Shown piece by piece: positions 18,858 through 28,660 of a stretch of DNA of 64,000 nucleotides. The position numbers were made by a program, and so were the translations under genes. Origin of the DNA: Hallella multisaccharivorax DSM 17128 (GTDB lineage: Bacteria > Bacteroidota > Bacteroidia > Bacteroidales > Bacteroidaceae). The notes under the pieces were generated by a model. The model made no database searches, was not told where the DNA came from, and was given only the letters and a program-made list of their open reading frames with translations. How positions within the stretch are numbered: the stretch's first letter is position 1; the number at the start of each line of letters is the position of its first letter. The stretch is from contig NZ_GL945017.1 in the NCBI RefSeq assembly GCF_000218235.1, positions 994,040 to 1,058,039 of the forward strand, given 5' to 3'.

Positions 18858-19928
18858 TTAATAGAGGGTTACGTTTCTCCCATTGATCCTATAGCTTAGC
18901 TTGCCTGTACCTCTCAAGGCCGTGAGAATTTCCTGGAGCGACTGGGTGCTTGTATCGAAGCATCCGAAGAAATGGTACATGGAGAGCCGGTCGTCTGCCA
19001 CCGTCACCTTCACGTTGTAGCCATGCCCGAGCTCTCTGGCGATGTCATAGATCGACTTGCCATCTAAGATCAGCTGATGGGTCATCCACGCCATGTCGCT
19101 TTCGTCAGCATCGTCGGTAACAAGCAACCTACCGTCACGCTTCGAAAGAACGGCACGCTGTCCGTTCTTCATCACAACGGGATCGCTGTGGGAACAAAAC
19201 TTGTTCTTTAGCTCAACTGTGCCGTCGGTCAGCACCACTGTTGCCTCGTTGTCATCAGGATAATCAGCCAAACAGAACTTTGTGCCGATGTCCCGGACGC
19301 TGATGTCCGCTGTTGTGACGGTGAACGGTTTCTCCCCTTGATGGGCTACTTCAAAGAATCCTTCACCCGTCAGCGCGACGTCTCGGTCTTTGATGCCGAA
19401 GCCCTGCGAATAGGTGATCCGACTTCCAGCATTGAGGGTGATACGCGTGCCGTCGGGTAGAGTTGCGATGGCCTGCGAACCTACGGGAGCCTCTACGCAG
19501 ACCTGCGACAACTGCTGTTCTACGCCCAGCTGTCCATGCTTGTAGAACTGCCAGCAACAGCCTGCTACGACAAGAATAACTGCCGCCCAGCGTATCCAGA
19601 CCGGCGCATGGAGCCATGATTTCTTCCTGGGGGCAAGAGGCTCGGCAATATCACTGTCACGGGATCGCACCGAGCCTGCCTGAGAAAAGCCACCGTCTGC
19701 CATGACGTGCGTCGAGAACTTCTCGAAGGCTTTCTCAGCATCGTAGCGCGTCAGGCTGCCGACAGCCTCACTCGAAGTCCACAGATCCTTCAACTGCCTG
19801 AAGTGACGCTCGTTCTCCGATGAGGCGGAGAGCCAGCGCTTGAGTCCATCATCGTCGTGCGGGGTAGCCTCACCCGTAAGACTGCGGAAGATAAGATCGG
19901 CTATTATATGTTTTGTCGTCTCTTCCAT
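18858..19928 (-). CDS. FecR-family anti-sigma factor without adjacent sigma gene (PUL1)
   Basis: A 356-residue FecR protein: cytoplasmic anti-sigma part (1-115), one transmembrane helix (about 117-133, IRWAAVILVVAGCCWQFY), FecR domain (about 150-245, ATLPDGTRITLNAGSRITYS) and C-terminal domain (about 275-356). It should relay binding at the SusC receptor to an ECF sigma factor. Normally that sigma gene is directly upstream; here the start codon is followed 2 bp upstream by the end of an IS982 element, and beyond it there is only 270 bp of gene-free DNA and then PUL2. The sigma gene has either been lost or lies elsewhere. Whether the gene is still transcribed is unclear. Confidence 0.92.
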   Translation of the reverse strand: MEETTKHIIADLIFRSLTGEATPHDDDGLKRWLSASSENERHFRQLKDLWTSSEAVGSLTRYDAEKAFEKFSTHVMADGGFSQAGSVRSRDSDIAEPLAPRKKSWLHAPVWIRWAAVILVVAGCCWQFYKHGQLGVEQQLSQVCVEAPVGSQAIATLPDGTRITLNAGSRITYSQGFGIKDRDVALTGEGFFEVAHQGEKPFTVTTADISVRDIGTKFCLADYPDDNEATVVLTDGTVELKNKFCSHSDPVVMKNGQRAVLSKRDGRLLVTDDADESDMAWMTHQLILDGKSIYDIARELGHGYNVKVTVADDRLSMYHFFGCFDTSTQSLQEILTALRGTGKLSYRINGRNVTLY

Positions 19929-19930
19929 AT

Positions 19931-20963
19931 TAACGTGAGTTCGATGAATTATAAGTACTTATAAATTTGGTGATTAGCAAAATTCGTTGCATCTTTATAG
20001 TGTTGAAATACTAAGAAATACAGACAAAAATCGCTATAATCACCGAGGACAAAGTTACTGAAATTTATTGTATGGCAGATGATTTCTGCAAAGTTTTTGA
20101 CGCCCAGATGAAAAAATACACGATACAGCCCCAGAATAAGCGCAAATATCATCGCGATTCGACATTGTCGAAGGCGGGGAGGTAATGGTTATCATGATTC
20201 TGTTCCATGGTTCGGGTTACCGCTGCCTGAAGCATTTTTACTTGCAGCATGTATGCAAGCACCTGAGGCATTTGTTCCCAAAAGTAGTCTCCCATAACCA
20301 CTTTGTCGAACTTGAGCACGAGGTGGCCATACCTCTGGCCATATTTATCAAGGAAGTACTTTTGGGCAAGTGCACGGGAATCAGCCTTGTGGACAGCACA
20401 CCGCTTCGGGTATGCCGCAACCAGCGTATACACATACACAAGACTTTCAAGGGGAATAGCCCAAAGGGGCAAATGCTCCATGGGGTGGTTCTTCGGCTTC
20501 AAACTTCATCTGATCTGTAATGAGAAAGGCGAGTTGTTAAGCTTCATGATTACACCCGGTGATGTAGACGACAGGAAACCGCTGGACTCCAAGGCATTCG
20601 CGGATGTGCTTTATGGCAAACTTGCCGGTGACAAAGGATATATCGGCAAGGACTTGTTCCAGCGACTCTTTGTGGACGGGATACAACTGATTACCAAACT
20701 GAAGAACAACATGAGGGGAGCCTTGATGAGCGTGTCCGACAAGCTCCTGCTTAGAAAGAGAGCCATCATAGAAACCGTCAATGATGAGTTGAAGAACATT
20801 GCCCAGGTTGAGCATTCGAGGCACAGAAGCGTCGAGAACTTCGTGGTCAATACACTGGCGGCCTTGGCTGCATATTGTTTTTCCCCAAAGAAGCCCTCCA
20901 TTGCTGTTGAACGTTCCATTGACCGTCAACTTACTCTGTTCTAAATTCATCGAACTCACGTTA
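19931..20963 (+). mobile_element. IS982-family insertion sequence, degenerate
   Basis: A 20-bp perfect inverted repeat, TAACGTGAGTTCGATGAATT at 19931-19950 and its complement at 20944-20963, bounds about 1.03 kb with one transposase gene, the usual IS982 size. No clear target duplication can be read. The left end is 2 bp from the fecR start codon. A minus-strand TAACTTTG (20050-20057) inside the element points toward fecR and could act as an outward promoter, though its -33 region is poor. Confidence 0.88.
20036..20944 (+). pseudogene. IS982-family transposase, frameshifted
   Basis: Three frames together read as an IS982 transposase: VTEIYCMADDFCKVFDAQM from about 20050, then VMVIMILFHGSGYRCLKHFY, VDSTPLRVCRNQRIHIHKTF, and finally GWFFGFKLHLICNEKGELL to RQLTLF. 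The shifts are at G-runs: two extra G near 20175 (GGCGGGGAGG) and one extra G near 20452 (CAAGGGGAATAGCC). The expected start appears as ATA (20036) rather than ATG. These changes make it a likely dead transposase, unless the G-run shifts are assembly errors or are bypassed by slippage. Confidence 0.85.
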
Positions 20964-20992
20964 TGTTATGAACAATTAATAGTCAGAAGTTT

Positions 20993-21087
20993 GCATTTAA
21001 TTAGTAGACCCTACTTAAATGCAGTTCAAGTCGCCTTATCCCAGGGCAGTGTAGAAAGATTCCCGGGAGAAAAGCATGTTCCCGGGA
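20993..21087. repeat. Hairpin and paired palindromes between IS982 and the GH20 gene
   Basis: GCATTTAA (20993-21000) pairs with TTAAATGC (21015-21022), with an inner GTAG/CTAC pair, giving a bulged stem-loop. Just beyond, the palindrome TTCCCGGGA occurs twice (21060-21068 and 21079-21087). The stretch 20964-21231 holds no gene. It could contain a terminator for PUL2 or a regulatory site. Confidence 0.4.
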
Positions 21088-21231
21088 TCCCAACGCTTAT
21101 TAGCGCTCGTCATCCCGACGAGATATCCAACTTAAAAATACAAGTACCTGCTTCAGTTCATTGTGCCTGCAGGCTTCACCTAAATCGTTATTATGATCTC
21201 TAACTTACAATGCTCTCAACCTCTCGGGAGT

Positions 21232-23127
21232 TTAATGGCGGTTCTTTGAAAAGCTGATGCCTTTCACTTCTGATACATGTCCGGAGGCATCCATGGACAG
21301 CGGGATGAAGCTAACGAACCATGTCTCATTCGGAAACACCCGCGGGCAATACAGCAGGATGGTGTTCTCGCCGGCTCTCAAGGGTATGCCGGCAGGTTTC
21401 CTCATCCAGAACAACTGCTCGTTAGTGTAAGGCATTTCGTTAAGCGGTGTGTGCCATGTATGCTCAAATGAGCGATATCTGCCCGGCTCGTTCCAGAGCT
21501 CCGGCGGAAAGATTTCTCTTCCGTTCACGAAGAGTCTCCCCTGCGCTTCCCATTGTCCTTGATAGCCTATGCCGTCGGACATCCTGCTGGAACGGGCCGG
21601 GGTCTCGAATCCCACCCATGCGTAAACCACGGTGTCTTTAGGACTGAAGATGCGGGTCTTCATCCATGCGTCCATGGTGGGGAGTATTTCCACATGATGC
21701 TTCCGGGCCAAAGCCTTTATATCTACCACACCTCCCCATGCGTCTACCCACTTCATGGAATCGATGCTGGTGCCCCTGCGCTCAGGCAGGCTCACCTCCC
21801 AGTGTTCATCGAGACTGCCAACCCATCTTACATTCCAGTCTTTGAGGAATCTGTCTCGATGGTATGCCATCTTCTTTTCAAAGTCATGCATCTTCTTCCA
21901 AAGGCTCGTCGACGGGCCAGGTATCAGGTCTTCTTCTGCCACGGACACCCCTTTGCCCCCTCTCCAGAACCTCTCGGAGAAAGGGAGCAGGGCCTCCGGC
22001 ATGCCGTTGTGGGGGAAGGTCAGGCTCTTGTCCGCCACCCGCACATCATTCCATAGACACAGAATGCCTCCAAGGGCCTTGCCGTCGGTCCTCTCAACGC
22101 CACAGGGAGTGTGCATGAAACATTTGTACAGGTTGAATATCGGGTTTCCTGTATTGAGATAGCCCATGTACGAATCGATATAGCGATGGGTGCATCCCGT
22201 CTTTTCAATGGCTTCTCCCACGGCAGCTCTCCATACCTGATAGATGACCTCGCCGGAGCCTTCCAGACCCGGGTTCCATGCCAGGACTTCCCTGTCATTC
22301 TGCTTTGCCACCCGCTCGCAGAAGGCCATGAACTCGTCAGGGTGAGCGATCGTGATTTCGTCTGACCCGAAATGAATATACGGGCAGAGTGCCCGGGGGA
22401 TCTCGGTAAAGAACTCCTTGACCAATGTCTCCAATACCTTCATACCCTCCTTGGATGCCATCGGGAAGCCGAAGGCATTCGTGAAGTATTCGCTATGCCC
22501 CGGCATATCGATTTCGGGAATGACGGTGATGCCCCGTTCCTTGGCATAGGCTATGACATCGCGTATCTCGTCGTAGGTATAATACTTGCCTTGGTCGCGG
22601 TCTTTTCTTTGGTATTTAGGATCGTTGAGCTGTGGAAACGCCTTGGATTCTATGCGCGAGGCCGGATTGTCGGTCAGATGCCAGTGAAACACATTCAGTT
22701 TATAGAATGAAAATAGGTCAAGTTCCCTTTTCAACTGTGCCACAGACCTGAAGTTTCTTCCCGTGTCGTGCATGAAGCCGCGGATAGGGAAGGCTGGATA
22801 GTCAATGATAGAAGTCTGTGGGGTCATTCCCTTTTCATCTTCCAATTGCTTTAAGGTGGCCTTGCTCCAAACTAATCCTTGGTAGTCTTTTGCCCGGATA
22901 ATAGCCTTGTTACCCTTAATTTTCAAAGAATATCCCTCTGCCGGGAGGTTGAGCGATTTATCAATCTTGGCATCTATGCTCTTGACCCTAATCTTTCCTC
23001 CCAATGATTTCTGGCTTACCGGCGACGGGATAATGTTTTGACTGTTTATAGCCGATGTAGCGAACAGTAGACACAAGCATAGGCATATCCGACATTTGTG
23101 CATCGCACCTTTCATGTTTTTCTTCAT
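21232..23127 (-). CDS. GH20-family beta-N-acetylhexosaminidase-like enzyme (PUL2)
   Basis: The 631-residue secreted protein has a signal peptide (about 10-30, CLCLLFATSAINSQ), a GH20b-like N-terminal alpha/beta domain (about 35-110) and a GH20 TIM barrel (about 112-440) with FHWHLTDN and the catalytic Asp-Glu pair D256-E257 in YIHFGSDEI (HxGGDE family motif with Gly to Ser). A C-terminal beta-rich domain (about 490-631, KTRIFSPKDTVVYAWVGFE) may bind carbohydrate. The family removes terminal beta-GlcNAc or beta-GalNAc by substrate-assisted catalysis. ATG 23127 is chosen because the longer frame overlaps the preceding GH3 gene. The GH3 gene ends 17 bp upstream; this is the last gene of PUL2. 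Confidence 0.88.
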   Translation of the reverse strand: MKKNMKGAMHKCRICLCLCLLFATSAINSQNIIPSPVSQKSLGGKIRVKSIDAKIDKSLNLPAEGYSLKIKGNKAIIRAKDYQGLVWSKATLKQLEDEKGMTPQTSIIDYPAFPIRGFMHDTGRNFRSVAQLKRELDLFSFYKLNVFHWHLTDNPASRIESKAFPQLNDPKYQRKDRDQGKYYTYDEIRDVIAYAKERGITVIPEIDMPGHSEYFTNAFGFPMASKEGMKVLETLVKEFFTEIPRALCPYIHFGSDEITIAHPDEFMAFCERVAKQNDREVLAWNPGLEGSGEVIYQVWRAAVGEAIEKTGCTHRYIDSYMGYLNTGNPIFNLYKCFMHTPCGVERTDGKALGGILCLWNDVRVADKSLTFPHNGMPEALLPFSERFWRGGKGVSVAEEDLIPGPSTSLWKKMHDFEKKMAYHRDRFLKDWNVRWVGSLDEHWEVSLPERRGTSIDSMKWVDAWGGVVDIKALARKHHVEILPTMDAWMKTRIFSPKDTVVYAWVGFETPARSSRMSDGIGYQGQWEAQGRLFVNGREIFPPELWNEPGRYRSFEHTWHTPLNEMPYTNEQLFWMRKPAGIPLRAGENTILLYCPRVFPNETWFVSFIPLSMDASGHVSEVKGISFSKNRH

Positions 23128-23144
23128 ATCAACTGTTTTTAAAT

Positions 23145-25715
23145 TTATAAACGAATATTTCCCTTTAATCTTATATTTTCTGATGAGGAACCTACTAATA
23201 TATCGAAAACGCCCGGTTCCAGAACCCATTTGTGCAGGTCCGGATCATAATATTCGAAAGCCTCTTTGCACAAGTTCATCTCGATAGATTTCGTTTCACC
23301 GGGTTTCAGGAATACCTTTTCAAAGTCCTTCAGTTCCTTATAAGGTCTCTTTAGCTTGCTTTTTGCGTCGTGTACATATAGTTCCACCACTTCGGCACCA
23401 TCCCTCTGGCCTGTATTGGTAATGTCCATGGTTACCTTTACACATCCGTTTTTCCTGTCAATAACCTGAACCTTCAAGTTGGAATAGTCGAAATTAGTGT
23501 ATGAAAGTCCATGTCCAAACGGGAACAAGGGCTTTATCCCCTGATGCTCATAACCCCTATAGCCGACAAATATCCCTTCACGATAGTAGACTTTCCGCTC
23601 TTTTCGCGTTTCATCATAGTTGCCATAGGCAGGAGAATCTTTCCATTCCTTTTCTATGGTAAATGATAACTTGGCCGAAGGATTTACCTTGCCAGACAAA
23701 ATGTCGCCGAATGCAGTTCCGCCTTCTTGCCCGGGATAGAGCAAATGAATAACCGCCGCCACATGGTCTATCCAGGGCGTCATTCTAAGACTTCCGCCTC
23801 CATGAAGGGCGACAATGATGTTGGGATTGACTTTAGTTAGGGAATTAATCAATTCATCCTGCCCATATGGAAGCTCAAATTGACGATCTGTTCCTTCGAA
23901 TTCCAGGCTGGCATCGAGTCCTCCGCAGAATATTACATAGTCTGCCTTGGAAGCTATCCTGATCGCTTCGGAAGTGTCTACTGAGGAAGCGTAGTCCCAT
24001 GCGAGACGAATCTCTGCAGGATTGGAATTCTGGTTCCAATATTCCAGTCTGACGGATATCCTCTCATTTCTTTTGGAAGCAACCCTTACATATCTGTTGG
24101 CAAACGACTGCGAGTTCCTCTCGTCGATGACAATCCTGCCGTCGACGGTCAGTCGGTAGCCGCCTTGAGCATCCACGAGGAATACCACCGAGTCGTCTTT
24201 TTCCGAAGCGATATACCCATCCCATTGGATTCTGTAATTCTTCCCCAAGGCCTTGACATCAGAGGAGCCTTCCGCCCAGTTGAAGTTAATGGTTGCATCA
24301 ACTCTTTGAATGCTTGGCTTAAGCACCTTTTCAGGATTTTGTTCATCCAGCATGTAGTAAGATCCCGTAAGCCCACGACGGCCTTCTTGTGTCTGGAAAG
24401 AAGAGTGTTTGAACAAGTTGCGCTTATAGGCATTAGAGACTCCTTCGTGGTATAATATCCTCGCATTCGGAAAAGCACGGCGAATACCTTCCATGTCATT
24501 GACTACATACCAGGGGCTTACCTTAGAGCTTCCACCTCCGCCATAAGATGCTCCTTTTACATCGTATACATTATCATCAACGATATTCGGATTGGCGTTA
24601 GGGCCGATGACGGCAATTGTCTTTGGTGAAGCCAAAGGAAGTATGTTTTTTTCGTTCTTAAGGAGAATGATTCCTTCACACGCTTCTTGGTAAGCAGCTT
24701 TGTTTGCCTCCTCGTTAAATGTGGGAATCGATGTGTCCTTCACCGTTTTCCGGTCAAAGATGCCCAGCTCAAAACAGGGCAGGAAGATATGGGTTACCAT
24801 AGAGTCAATCTGGCTTTCTCTTATTTTCCCGGATTTTATAAGTGGCAGGAGTTTTTCCTTGTTCAGATAATCGAAGGTTCCCAATTCCATATCCAATCCC
24901 GCTTCAACGGATTCGTATGCAGCATGAGTAGCTCCCCAGTCTGACATAATCGTTCCTTTGAACCCCCAGGAATCTCTAAGAATGTCTTTCATCAGATATC
25001 TGTTTTGGGCACAATAAATGCCGTTCACAAGGTTGTATCCCATCATAACAGCCTTTACATCCGCTCTTTGAACAGCTGCCTTAAAGGGAGGAAAATAGAT
25101 TTCATGCAAAGTCCGCTCATCTACTTCACTACTCACTTTATACCGATCAAACTCCTGATCATTGGCAACGAAATGCTTGACGGTTGCGATGACTCCTCCC
25201 TGCTGTATTCCTTTAATAAGCGATACAGCCATTTCCGAGGCAAGATAAGGGTCTTCTCCCATATACTCAAAATTCCTGGAGTCTTTTGACGATCGGTAGA
25301 TGTTCACTCCCGGACCATAGAACACATTGATGCCTCTGGCGCGCCATTCCTTTGCATACAGACTCCCGATATGACGAGCCAGGCTGCGATTCCATGAGGC
25401 GGCCAGAGCTAATTGGCATGGAAATGCTGTAGCCCGGCCTTTAAGTCCCCATGACGCAACTCCGGAAGGGCCGTCGGCAGTCTCAATGCGGGGGATTCCC
25501 AGTCGTTCGCATCCCCTATAGAAGAAATCACTTTCGAGTACATATATTTTCTCTTCCAGTGTCATCTGTCCGACCAAGTCATAGACACGATCTTCGTGCG
25601 ACAATATGTCGGCTTGGACTGGATGCGACGAGATTTCTATCATAGTGATAGAAGGGTGTATCATAAGAAAGAGGAGAAAGGCTCTTCCGGATATTCCCAT
25701 ATTCTTGCTGTGCAT
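23145..25715 (-). CDS. GH3-family beta-glycosidase with PA14 insert (PUL2)
   Basis: An 856-residue exported enzyme. The N-terminal TIM barrel (about 40-310) has GINVFYGPGVNIYRSSKDSR, the KHF motif (180-182) and the nucleophile D259 in GTIMSDWGATH. The alpha/beta sandwich domain is interrupted by a PA14 domain (about 430-570, GLTGSYYMLDEQNPEKVL onward), and a fibronectin-III-like domain closes the protein (about 750-856). This domain order is that of Bacteroidota beta-glucosidases; beta-glucoside or beta-xyloside specificity is not settled. N-terminal residues 11-25 are hydrophobic and look like a signal peptide. It lies between the GH39 and GH20 genes in one transcription direction. Confidence 0.92.
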   Translation of the reverse strand: MHSKNMGISGRAFLLFLMIHPSITMIEISSHPVQADILSHEDRVYDLVGQMTLEEKIYVLESDFFYRGCERLGIPRIETADGPSGVASWGLKGRATAFPCQLALAASWNRSLARHIGSLYAKEWRARGINVFYGPGVNIYRSSKDSRNFEYMGEDPYLASEMAVSLIKGIQQGGVIATVKHFVANDQEFDRYKVSSEVDERTLHEIYFPPFKAAVQRADVKAVMMGYNLVNGIYCAQNRYLMKDILRDSWGFKGTIMSDWGATHAAYESVEAGLDMELGTFDYLNKEKLLPLIKSGKIRESQIDSMVTHIFLPCFELGIFDRKTVKDTSIPTFNEEANKAAYQEACEGIILLKNEKNILPLASPKTIAVIGPNANPNIVDDNVYDVKGASYGGGGSSKVSPWYVVNDMEGIRRAFPNARILYHEGVSNAYKRNLFKHSSFQTQEGRRGLTGSYYMLDEQNPEKVLKPSIQRVDATINFNWAEGSSDVKALGKNYRIQWDGYIASEKDDSVVFLVDAQGGYRLTVDGRIVIDERNSQSFANRYVRVASKRNERISVRLEYWNQNSNPAEIRLAWDYASSVDTSEAIRIASKADYVIFCGGLDASLEFEGTDRQFELPYGQDELINSLTKVNPNIIVALHGGGSLRMTPWIDHVAAVIHLLYPGQEGGTAFGDILSGKVNPSAKLSFTIEKEWKDSPAYGNYDETRKERKVYYREGIFVGYRGYEHQGIKPLFPFGHGLSYTNFDYSNLKVQVIDRKNGCVKVTMDITNTGQRDGAEVVELYVHDAKSKLKRPYKELKDFEKVFLKPGETKSIEMNLCKEAFEYYDPDLHKWVLEPGVFDILVGSSSENIRLKGNIRL

Positions 25716-25839
25716 TATAGAATCAATGTTATATATGAAGTACGGTAGAGTGTGCGCATGTGGGTTCTGGAATTTTTAGTATTCCAATGACACGCATATC
25801 ATCTTCATTCTTTATCCTTAGTTCAAGGGATAGAAACTA

Positions 25840-27246
25840 TCATTCTAACTCGAGCAGCGTAAAAGAGTTGGCTTCCATCCAAAGTTCTATTGTCCCGTCT
25901 TTAATATCCACAGGTACTTCTGTGTAGAGATGGACTCCGTCGGTAACATGGCTTATGGCCTGACGGATGGCTCTTGACGCTAAGCGGACGGTTACCTTTT
26001 CTGCGGCCGTCTGATTGTCGTCGTCGTTATATCGGACTACCATCAGCCGGATCTTGCCATCCTTACAGGCAGCCGTGAAATAGATATCATCGTAGTCGCC
26101 CGTAGCCTTTACTTGTTGTCCGAACTCAACGAGTTTGTTCCATGCATAGAAGCTATAATAACACTGGTTCGGGGCAAAGGAGTAGAGATCAAAAAGACCG
26201 TTGAATATGGTTGGCTGTGCGTCATAATACATCAACATGTCTACAGGCTTCTGTTGACAGGCATTCATGACACCTGCTGTAAAGGCCGCACCCTTTTGTC
26301 CCTTGATTACATTGACGGTATAGGGGAAGTCGGCTGTCCATCCTTTTACATAGTTCCATTCATCCAAAATAGATTCTGAGTTGCCATAGCCGTATTTTAT
26401 GAGAAGCTGTTTCTTTTTATCTGCGTTATTAGCTATTTCTTCAGGTGTGCGTGAATAACTGTGCCAAGAGAAAAAGTCTATAGAAATGTTATTCTGTTGC
26501 ATATATTGCAAGAAAGCCTCAGCCCATTTGTCATTGTAGCAGAGTGCGGGTCCTCCTATTTTTAAGTGGGGGAAGCTTTTCTTGAGATGCAGGGCTACCG
26601 TCTTGTAGAACTCGAAGAACTGGGCCTGGGAACCTCCCCAGGTTTTAGGGTTTGTTTTCCAGGCATCATGGTCGTAGTCGAGATCGGGCTCGTTCCATAT
26701 TTCCCAGTATTTGATATTCCACTTATAGCCATTATTCCAGCCTTCAGTATAATGACGGATGATATGCTCACATATCTGTGCCCACTTTTTGAAATCCTTA
26801 GGAGGCAAGATATAATATTTCTTCGGCGCATGCTCAATCTTTTGACCCAGCCGGAAAAATATGCCTGTACCGGCATCTTGAATGGACTTTAGGTATAAAT
26901 CAGTAAGAGTAAAGTCATAAGCTTTTTCGTCCGTAACCTTTTTGTTGAAGTCTGGGAATATAGCCGAGATATCGACAGAATGCTCACCGCCATAGGCAGC
27001 ACAGAATGATGCATCATGCGTTCTTGCATACGGGATATGGGCTGCTCGGTAAGCATCGAAGTTACCGCGCGTCTGCTCACTCCCCGCTTTGACGGGGCCA
27101 TTGTTGATGGCATTCATTAATTTAATTGATCCGACGAATTCCGATGGATATATAACTATATCCGCCTTTGCCTCCCTAGGCATTGATGCAAATGCCAGGA
27201 AAGTAAAGGAGAATGCCATGGTAGATATTTTTATACGAAGATTCAT
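25840..27246 (-). CDS. GH39-like glycoside hydrolase (PUL2)
   Basis: A 468-residue secreted protein with a signal peptide ending near REAKA and a clan GH-A TIM barrel. The acid/base is probably E186 in YWEIWNEPDL and the nucleophile E295 in ESILDEWNY; FFSWHSY between them is typical. A small beta domain follows (about 385-468). The family includes beta-xylosidases, iduronidases and arabino- or galacto-active members, so the substrate is uncertain. ATG 27246 is used rather than a TTG three codons upstream. The GH27 gene ends 11 bp upstream, so the two are translated from one transcript. Confidence 0.83.
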   Translation of the reverse strand: MNLRIKISTMAFSFTFLAFASMPREAKADIVIYPSEFVGSIKLMNAINNGPVKAGSEQTRGNFDAYRAAHIPYARTHDASFCAAYGGEHSVDISAIFPDFNKKVTDEKAYDFTLTDLYLKSIQDAGTGIFFRLGQKIEHAPKKYYILPPKDFKKWAQICEHIIRHYTEGWNNGYKWNIKYWEIWNEPDLDYDHDAWKTNPKTWGGSQAQFFEFYKTVALHLKKSFPHLKIGGPALCYNDKWAEAFLQYMQQNNISIDFFSWHSYSRTPEEIANNADKKKQLLIKYGYGNSESILDEWNYVKGWTADFPYTVNVIKGQKGAAFTAGVMNACQQKPVDMLMYYDAQPTIFNGLFDLYSFAPNQCYYSFYAWNKLVEFGQQVKATGDYDDIYFTAACKDGKIRLMVVRYNDDDNQTAAEKVTVRLASRAIRQAISHVTDGVHLYTEVPVDIKDGTIELWMEANSFTLLELE

Positions 27247-27257
27247 AGATACCAATA

Positions 27258-28493
27258 TTATTGATTCAACATGAGACGATAAGAGACCACATCGTGCGAG
27301 GGTATGGTAAGTGTCCGCTCAATCTTGTTCTTTTTACTTGTTTTCCCCTCAAATTTGTGGCTCCATAGATTGTACACCCGATAAACTGTGGTATTGAAGT
27401 TCGTGCTTTTTTTAGAAACCTGAGAGTCTGTAAGATTAAATTCCTGCCAATTGAGACCAAACCTTACATCATTTTTCGTTGCATTAAGAATGGTGAATGC
27501 CCAGTCTCCGTTGGCAAGAGGCTTAAACCAGAGGGCAAGTCCTTGCGTATCGCAGAAATGCAGCCCTTGCACCCCCAGTTTGTCCTGGTCTATGGCAATC
27601 ATGTCTTTGTTTAATACAATTCCTTTGGTTGCATCACTCATCGTGCGAATGTCATTTCCCAATACAAGAGGAGCAGCCAACATGCACCACATTGTGAAAT
27701 GCGCGCGGTCTTCACTCTGTGTCATACCATTACCTACTTCCAGCATGTCTGGATCATTCCAATGCCCAGGTCCTGCATATTGGCGAAGTGTGTCTGTAAG
27801 TTCCAGATTCTTCATGACGGTATTAGGTCTCCAGGCACCTTCCTCATAGTGTTTTATGAGTTCCGCAAAGCCTACGCCTATGTCTCCCGTAGTTCGCCAT
27901 GAGTGTGCCATGTCTCTGGCCCAATGCCAAGGTTGGTTGCGTCCCCATTCGCATAGATTAAAGTAAATAGGCCGGCCGGCAGTTCTCAAGGCATCACTCA
28001 TGAGTTGATATGCAGCCTTTGGATTCAGATCGGGGGTATTACACCAATCCTCTTTCAGAAAATCTATACCCCAGCGTGCATATTGTAAAGCATCCTGATA
28101 TTCGTGTCCATAACTCCCTGGAAGTCCTGCACAGGTTTGATATCCTGCACATGAATAAATACCTAATTTCAGCCCTTTGGCATGCGCATAGTCTGCCAGC
28201 CACTTCATGCCATGGGGAAACCTCTGCTCGTTAACTGTTATAAACCCGTTGGCATCGCGCTTTCCATGCCAACAGTCATCAATATTTACATAGACATAGC
28301 CAGCATCTTTAAGTCCGGAAGACACTACGGCATCTATGATGCCTACTATTTTTTCTTCGTCGATTTTATCAGCAAAACAGTTCCAAGAACTCCATCCCAT
28401 TAAAGGGGTATCCGCAAGATTTTCCCATTTCTGGGCTTTCGCATTAAAAACTGTACTTACACATAGAATACATAACAAAATCAGCTTTTTCAT
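27258..28493 (-). CDS. GH27 alpha-galactosidase (PUL2)
   Basis: A 411-residue secreted enzyme: signal peptide (1-20, ending FNAKA), GH27 TIM barrel opening TPLMGWSSWNCF, with nucleophile D149 in DFLKEDWC and acid/base D204 in SWRTTGDI. YVNIDDCWHGKRD and the paired Cys around 115-121 are classic alpha-galactosidase features, and a C-terminal beta domain ends the protein. It is expected to release terminal alpha-1,3/1,4/1,6-galactose from the imported or surface-bound glycan. It is the first enzyme gene after susD (167-bp gap) and is closely coupled to the GH39 gene. This is the best-supported enzyme call in the window. Confidence 0.94.
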   Translation of the reverse strand: MKKLILLCILCVSTVFNAKAQKWENLADTPLMGWSSWNCFADKIDEEKIVGIIDAVVSSGLKDAGYVYVNIDDCWHGKRDANGFITVNEQRFPHGMKWLADYAHAKGLKLGIYSCAGYQTCAGLPGSYGHEYQDALQYARWGIDFLKEDWCNTPDLNPKAAYQLMSDALRTAGRPIYFNLCEWGRNQPWHWARDMAHSWRTTGDIGVGFAELIKHYEEGAWRPNTVMKNLELTDTLRQYAGPGHWNDPDMLEVGNGMTQSEDRAHFTMWCMLAAPLVLGNDIRTMSDATKGIVLNKDMIAIDQDKLGVQGLHFCDTQGLALWFKPLANGDWAFTILNATKNDVRFGLNWQEFNLTDSQVSKKSTNFNTTVYRVYNLWSHKFEGKTSKKNKIERTLTIPSHDVVSYRLMLNQ

Positions 28494-28660
28494 GTCTTTT
28501 TATTTAATAATGGTTCTTGCTAAAATATAGGTTTATTTACTATATTTTTTAAAAGTCTTTTATGTAAATAGCAGGGAAGAAGAGAAAGATTATTTTTAAA
28601 GTTATTTAAAACAATTACTTTCTCTTTTCCCAAATATAGATAATTACAAGACTTTTCTAT

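Noticed and set aside
19949..20152. A 67-codon minus frame in the left part of IS982
   Set aside because: It lies opposite the transposase start region and has no family features; probably chance.
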